From assembly GCA_964399635.1 (NCBI GenBank), contig CAYNRU010000007.1, positions 62,001-126,000 on the forward strand: a stretch of DNA of 64,000 nucleotides, in the 5' to 3' direction. How positions within the stretch are numbered: the first letter of the stretch is position 1; every line of letters starts with the position of its first letter. The translations under genes and the position numbers were made by a program. This document shows positions 61,115 to 64,000 of the stretch, one piece after another. The DNA is from UBA4615 sp964399635. GTDB taxonomy: Bacteria > Pseudomonadota > Gammaproteobacteria > Burkholderiales > Burkholderiaceae_E. A model generated the notes under the pieces. That model was not told where the DNA came from. It saw nothing but the letters and a program-made list of their open reading frames with translations, and ran no database searches.

Positions 61115-61615
61115 TCAGGTCGCGGCCTGCCAGCTCCCCGACTTGCCCCCGCGCTTCTCCAGCAGCCTGACGTCCGAGATCACCATGCCGCGGTCCACCG
61201 CCTTGAGCATGTCGTAGACCGTCAGCAGCCCCACCTGCACCGCGGTGAGCGCCTCCATCTCGACGCCGGTGCGGCCCTCGCACTCGACCGTCGCGGTGCA
61301 GGTCACGGCGTGCGCGGCGGCGTCCAGCGCGAGGTCGACGGCCACGCGCGTGAGCGCGATCGGGTGGCACAGCGGGATCAGGTCGGCGGTGCGCTTGGCG
61401 CCCTGGATGGCGGCGATGCGGGCGATGCCCAGCACGTCGCCCTTCTTCGCGCCGCCGCTGCGCACCAGCGCGAAGGTGGCGGGCTGCATCGAGATGCGTC
61501 CGCTCGCCACCGCGACGCGCCGGGTCACGGCCTTGTCGCCGACGTCGACCATGTGGGCGCGCCCTGCGGCGTCGAAATGGGTCAGCGGGGCGTCGGCGGG
61601 CGGTGTCGCGGTCAT
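61115..61615 (-). CDS. moaC: Cyclic pyranopterin monophosphate synthase MoaC
   Basis: 166-residue molybdenum cofactor enzyme that converts the MoaA product into cyclic pyranopterin monophosphate. It starts LTHFDAAGRAHMVDVGDKAVT, has GAKKGDVLGIARIAAIQGAK, LIPLCHPIALT and TVECEGRTGVEMEALTAV, and ends with MLKAVDRGMVISDVRLLEK containing the catalytic lysine. All conserved blocks are intact. It diverges from the BepA-like protease gene. No other moa gene is present. Confidence 0.96.
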   Translation of the reverse strand: MTATPPADAPLTHFDAAGRAHMVDVGDKAVTRRVAVASGRISMQPATFALVRSGGAKKGDVLGIARIAAIQGAKRTADLIPLCHPIALTRVAVDLALDAAAHAVTCTATVECEGRTGVEMEALTAVQVGLLTVYDMLKAVDRGMVISDVRLLEKRGGKSGSWQAAT

Positions 61616-61713
61616 TGGGGTCGGGGGCGGGTCCGAAGGGGCGGGTCCGAAGGGGCGGGCGCCGTCTGGCGGAAGCCCGGGCCGGCTTCGGCGGGGCCGG
61701 CGCGTCGTCGGCC

Positions 61714-61719
61714 TATCAT
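61714..61719 (+). promoter_or_regulatory. -10 box 7 nt before the BepA-like start
   Basis: TATCAT is followed by AGCAACC and the ATG at 61727. The predicted start is at or next to the ATG. No ribosome site is present. Confidence 0.4.
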
Positions 61720-61726
61720 AGCAACC

Positions 61727-63232
61727 ATGGATAGCCGACCTCCCGCGCGCGCCCGCCGCGCCCGATGGCTGGCCGCCGCGCTCGCGGCGGTGCTCGCCCT
61801 CGGGCCGCCCGCTGCGCTCGCCCAGATCGAGAACCTGCCCAAGCTCGGCGACGCGTCGGGGGAGGACATGTCGCCGGCCGCCGAGCGCCGGCTGGGCGAG
61901 TCGATCATGCGGCAGATCCGCCGCGATCCCGCCTACCTCGACGACGCCGACCTGACCGACTACCTGAACCGGTTCGCCGCGCCGCTGGTGTCGGCGCCCG
62001 CGGCGGGCGGCATGGACTTCGAGTTCTTCGCGGTCGGCGATGCGTCGATCAACGCCTTCGCGCTGCCGGGTGGCTTCATCGGCGTGCACACCGGCCTGAT
62101 CGCCGCGGCCGAGACCGAGTCGGAGCTGGCCGGCGTGTTGGCCCACGAGATCGGCCACGTCACGCAGCGGCACATCGCGCGGATGCTCGCGCAGCAAAAG
62201 CAGGTCTCGATGGCCTCGATGGCGGCGCTGGTGCTGGCGCTGCTCGCCGCCCGCTCCAACCCGCAGGCCGCGATCGGCGGGGCACTGCTCGGCGACCAGC
62301 TGGCCCGCAACAACATGATGTCGTTCTCGCGCGAGGCCGAGCGCGAGGCCGACCGGGTGGGCTTCGAGTTGATGCGCCAGGCCGGGTTCGAGACCCAGGG
62401 CATGGTCTCGTTCTTCGGGCGCATGCAGCAGGCGAGCCGCTTCTACGAGACCAACGCGCCCGCCTACATGCGCACCCATCCGCTCACCGGCGAGCGGATC
62501 AGCGACATGCAGCTGCGCATCCGGGAGACGCGCTACCGGCAGCGCGCCGACTCAGTCGAGTTCCTGCTGCTGCGGGCGCGCCTGCGCGCGATCGGCGACG
62601 AGAGCATCGACGGTCGCCGCAACGCCCGGGCGATCGCCGAGAGGCAGGTCGCCGCCAGCCCGAAGGCCGGCCCGGCGCCCTGGTTCGGCCTCGCCAGCAT
62701 CGCGGCGGCGCAACGCGACTGGCCGCGTGCCGACGCGGCCCTCGCGCAGGCGCAGGCGCTGCACGGCGCGCCGCATCCGTACTTCGAACGATTGGCCGCG
62801 GCCAACCTGCTCGCGTCGGGCGACGCGCCGGCCGCGGTGGCGCGGGCGCGCCAGGCGATGCAGCGCTTCCCCGATTCGCGCGCGCTCGCCCGGGTGCAGG
62901 GCGAGGCGCTGATCGCGGCCGGTCGGCCCGAGGAGGCGGTGCGCCTGCTGACCGACCAGCTGGTCACCTGGCGTTCCGACGCGCAGCTCTGGCGCCTGCT
63001 CGCCGATGCCTACGCCCGGCAGGGCCTGCGCGCCGACTCGCACCGCGCGACCGCGGAGCAGTACCTGCTGCTCGGCTCGCCGCTGTCGGCGGTCGACCAG
63101 TTGCGGGTTGCGCAGAAGGCGGGGGACACGGACTTCTATACGGCGTCGGTCATCGACGCGCGCCTGCGCCAGCTCGAGCCCGAGGCGCGCCGCGAGCTCG
63201 AGGAATCGCGCCGCAACGGCCCGCCGCGCTGA
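61727..63232 (+). CDS. M48 metalloprotease with TPR repeats (BepA/YfgC-like)
   Basis: 501-residue periplasmic protease and chaperone. A signal peptide (about 12-32) ends ALAQ. The zinc motif HEIGH has H140, E141 and H144, and a downstream E lies in SREAEREADRVGF. The C-terminal half is helical TPR-like repeats (APWFGLASIAAAQRDWPRAD, HPYFERLAAANLLASGDAPA). BepA assists LptD and other outer-membrane proteins, degrading misfolded ones. Length and architecture agree with BepA (about 490 residues). The unknown gene downstream converges on it. Confidence 0.92.
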   Translation: MDSRPPARARRARWLAAALAAVLALGPPAALAQIENLPKLGDASGEDMSPAAERRLGESIMRQIRRDPAYLDDADLTDYLNRFAAPLVSAPAAGGMDFEFFAVGDASINAFALPGGFIGVHTGLIAAAETESELAGVLAHEIGHVTQRHIARMLAQQKQVSMASMAALVLALLAARSNPQAAIGGALLGDQLARNNMMSFSREAEREADRVGFELMRQAGFETQGMVSFFGRMQQASRFYETNAPAYMRTHPLTGERISDMQLRIRETRYRQRADSVEFLLLRARLRAIGDESIDGRRNARAIAERQVAASPKAGPAPWFGLASIAAAQRDWPRADAALAQAQALHGAPHPYFERLAAANLLASGDAPAAVARARQAMQRFPDSRALARVQGEALIAAGRPEEAVRLLTDQLVTWRSDAQLWRLLADAYARQGLRADSHRATAEQYLLLGSPLSAVDQLRVAQKAGDTDFYTASVIDARLRQLEPEARRELEESRRNGPPR

Positions 63233-63253
63233 GCGCCGCGGGCGCCGCCCACG

Positions 63254-63823
63254 TCAGCGCGGCCGCGCAACGAACCCGAAGGCGCGGGCAGGCGGCTCGT
63301 CGAGAGGGTGCAGCGCGTGCTCGCCCATCAGCGCGAGCCGGCCGGTGGCGCCGTCCGGCGCGGCCGATTCGAACAGCTCGAGCTCGAGCGCGCCGAGGTC
63401 CCGGTCGTCGATGCAGCCCGGCCCGAGCTCGGTCAGCACCCACAGGTTGCCGCCCTCGTCGGTGGCGGCCCGCAGGACCTGCCCGACCCGATAGCCGGTG
63501 CTCGTGACCAGCGACTGGCGCGGCGCCTCGCCGAGCACGCGCAGGTCCAGCGGCGCGAGGTCAAGGTCGACGTAGACGCGTTGCGGCCCGTTCTGCCAGC
63601 ACCAGCGGCCCTGCGCGTCGGGGCCGTAGTTGCGGCCGATGAAGTCGATGATCGGCGGGCTGGTGATCTCGCTGCCCGCGCCGTGCAGGGCCTCGTCGAA
63701 GCCGGGCGCGCCGCGGTCCACCAGCCACCAGCGCCCGCGCCGATCGAGCCGCAGCCAGCCGGCCACGGTCGGCACGTCCGGCCAGCGGACCATCGCCTGG
63801 CGCACGAGGTCATCGATCGGCAT
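63254..63823 (-). CDS. Conserved protein of unknown function
   Basis: I do not recognise a named family in this 189-residue protein. It looks soluble and beta-rich: WLRLDRRGRWWLVDRG, YGPDAQGRWCWQNGPQRVYV, LDLRVLGEAPRQSLV, NLWVLTELG. Its start overlaps the end of the YheT-like hydrolase gene by 14 bp, so the two are translationally coupled. This pairing, and the tryptophan-rich strands, suggest a conserved betaproteobacterial protein. A start at 63844 is also possible. Confidence 0.75.
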   Translation of the reverse strand: MPIDDLVRQAMVRWPDVPTVAGWLRLDRRGRWWLVDRGAPGFDEALHGAGSEITSPPIIDFIGRNYGPDAQGRWCWQNGPQRVYVDLDLAPLDLRVLGEAPRQSLVTSTGYRVGQVLRAATDEGGNLWVLTELGPGCIDDRDLGALELELFESAAPDGATGRLALMGEHALHPLDEPPARAFGFVARPR

Positions 63824-64000
63824 ACGGCGCGCCGAGCACGGCATCGAAGTGGGCGAGCAGCCGACGCGGCATCCAGTCGAGTCGGCCGGGCGGCGCCCCG
63901 GTCAGGAAGCCGACGTGCCCGCCGGTGTCCGGGTACTCGAGGCGCACGGCCCGCGACACCTCGCCGGGCGCGGCGAGCGCCGAGGCCGGCATGAAGGGAT
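63810..64000 (-). CDS. YheT-like alpha/beta hydrolase, C-terminal fragment
   Basis: About 63 C-terminal codons are in the window; the rest lies beyond the right edge. The readable sequence PFMPASALAAPGEVSRAVRL then EYPDTGGHVGFLTG matches the end of the YheT/ABHD1-3 hydrolase family, where the histidine in GGHVGF is the last member of the catalytic triad. The tail DWMPRRLLAHFDAVLG is also typical. It overlaps the following unknown gene. Confidence 0.8.
   Translation of the reverse strand, partial: PFMPASALAAPGEVSRAVRLEYPDTGGHVGFLTGAPPGRLDWMPRRLLAHFDAVLGAPYADR

Overview
The window is a very GC-rich chromosomal segment (about 70% by eye). It looks like a betaproteobacterium of the order Burkholderiales. 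The evidence is a run of gene neighbourhoods usual in that group: rppH-proS-lytic transglycosylase; ffh next to a CcsA-like gene, PP0621, pilS, pilR and ampD; nrdA-nrdB beside a Lys/Ala-rich histone-like gene; aroQ-accB-accC-prmA-DUF3426; and a Bug/TctC-type solute receptor. I cannot fix the genus. No rRNA, tRNA, CRISPR array, prophage or recognisable transposase was seen.

Layout. 1-3.3 kb: end of a TRAP transporter followed by three oxidoreductases, probably for uptake and oxidation of a hydroxy acid or sugar acid. 3.4-8.4 kb: rppH diverging from proS and a lytic transglycosylase, then an MFS carrier and a hotdog thioesterase. 8.5-13.4 kb: acyl-CoA ligase with an alpha/beta hydrolase, a class II glutamine amidotransferase, and a GlcD-type flavoenzyme. 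13.5-20.1 kb: ffh, a CcsA-like membrane protein, PP0621, pilS-pilR and ampD. 20.1-26.3 kb: class I ribonucleotide reductase nrdA/nrdB with an NrdR-box promoter and a long leader, a Lys/Ala-repeat DNA-binding protein and a YggT protein. 26.4-33.5 kb: a leftward block with pfkB kinase, DUF3426 protein, prmA, accC, accB, aroQ, tlpA and an unknown gene. 33.6-40.7 kb: mpl, yqiA, then an N-acyl-D-amino-acid deacylase and an oligopeptide-binding protein diverging from an MlrC-type M81 peptidase. 40.7-41.6 kb: about 1 kb of non-coding repeats. 41.7-49.2 kb: SDR, MFS, RNase II-like exonuclease, TonB-like protein, aroE, mtgA. 49.4-64 kb: mgtE, amidase, beta-CASP nuclease with a rhodanese, Bug receptor, tyrosine phosphatase, marR/MATE pair, thioesterase, aldo/keto reductase, HCCA isomerase, moaC, a BepA-like M48 protease, an unknown gene and the end of a YheT-like hydrolase.

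Most genes are housekeeping or common metabolic accessories. The signals I rate highest are not genes. First, a roughly 639-bp element at 40844-41482 has terminal inverted repeats of about 115-120 bp and is flanked by a perfect 10-bp direct repeat, with tandem repeats inside and beside it. Second, a pair of NrdR-box-like sequences spaced exactly 31 bp lies on the nrdA promoter. Third, a perfect palindrome fills the spacer of the marR promoter between marR and a MATE pump. Fourth, AT-rich -10 hexamers repeatedly lie only 6-9 nt before start codons, which predicts leaderless or nearly leaderless transcripts. I found no clear undescribed multi-gene system.
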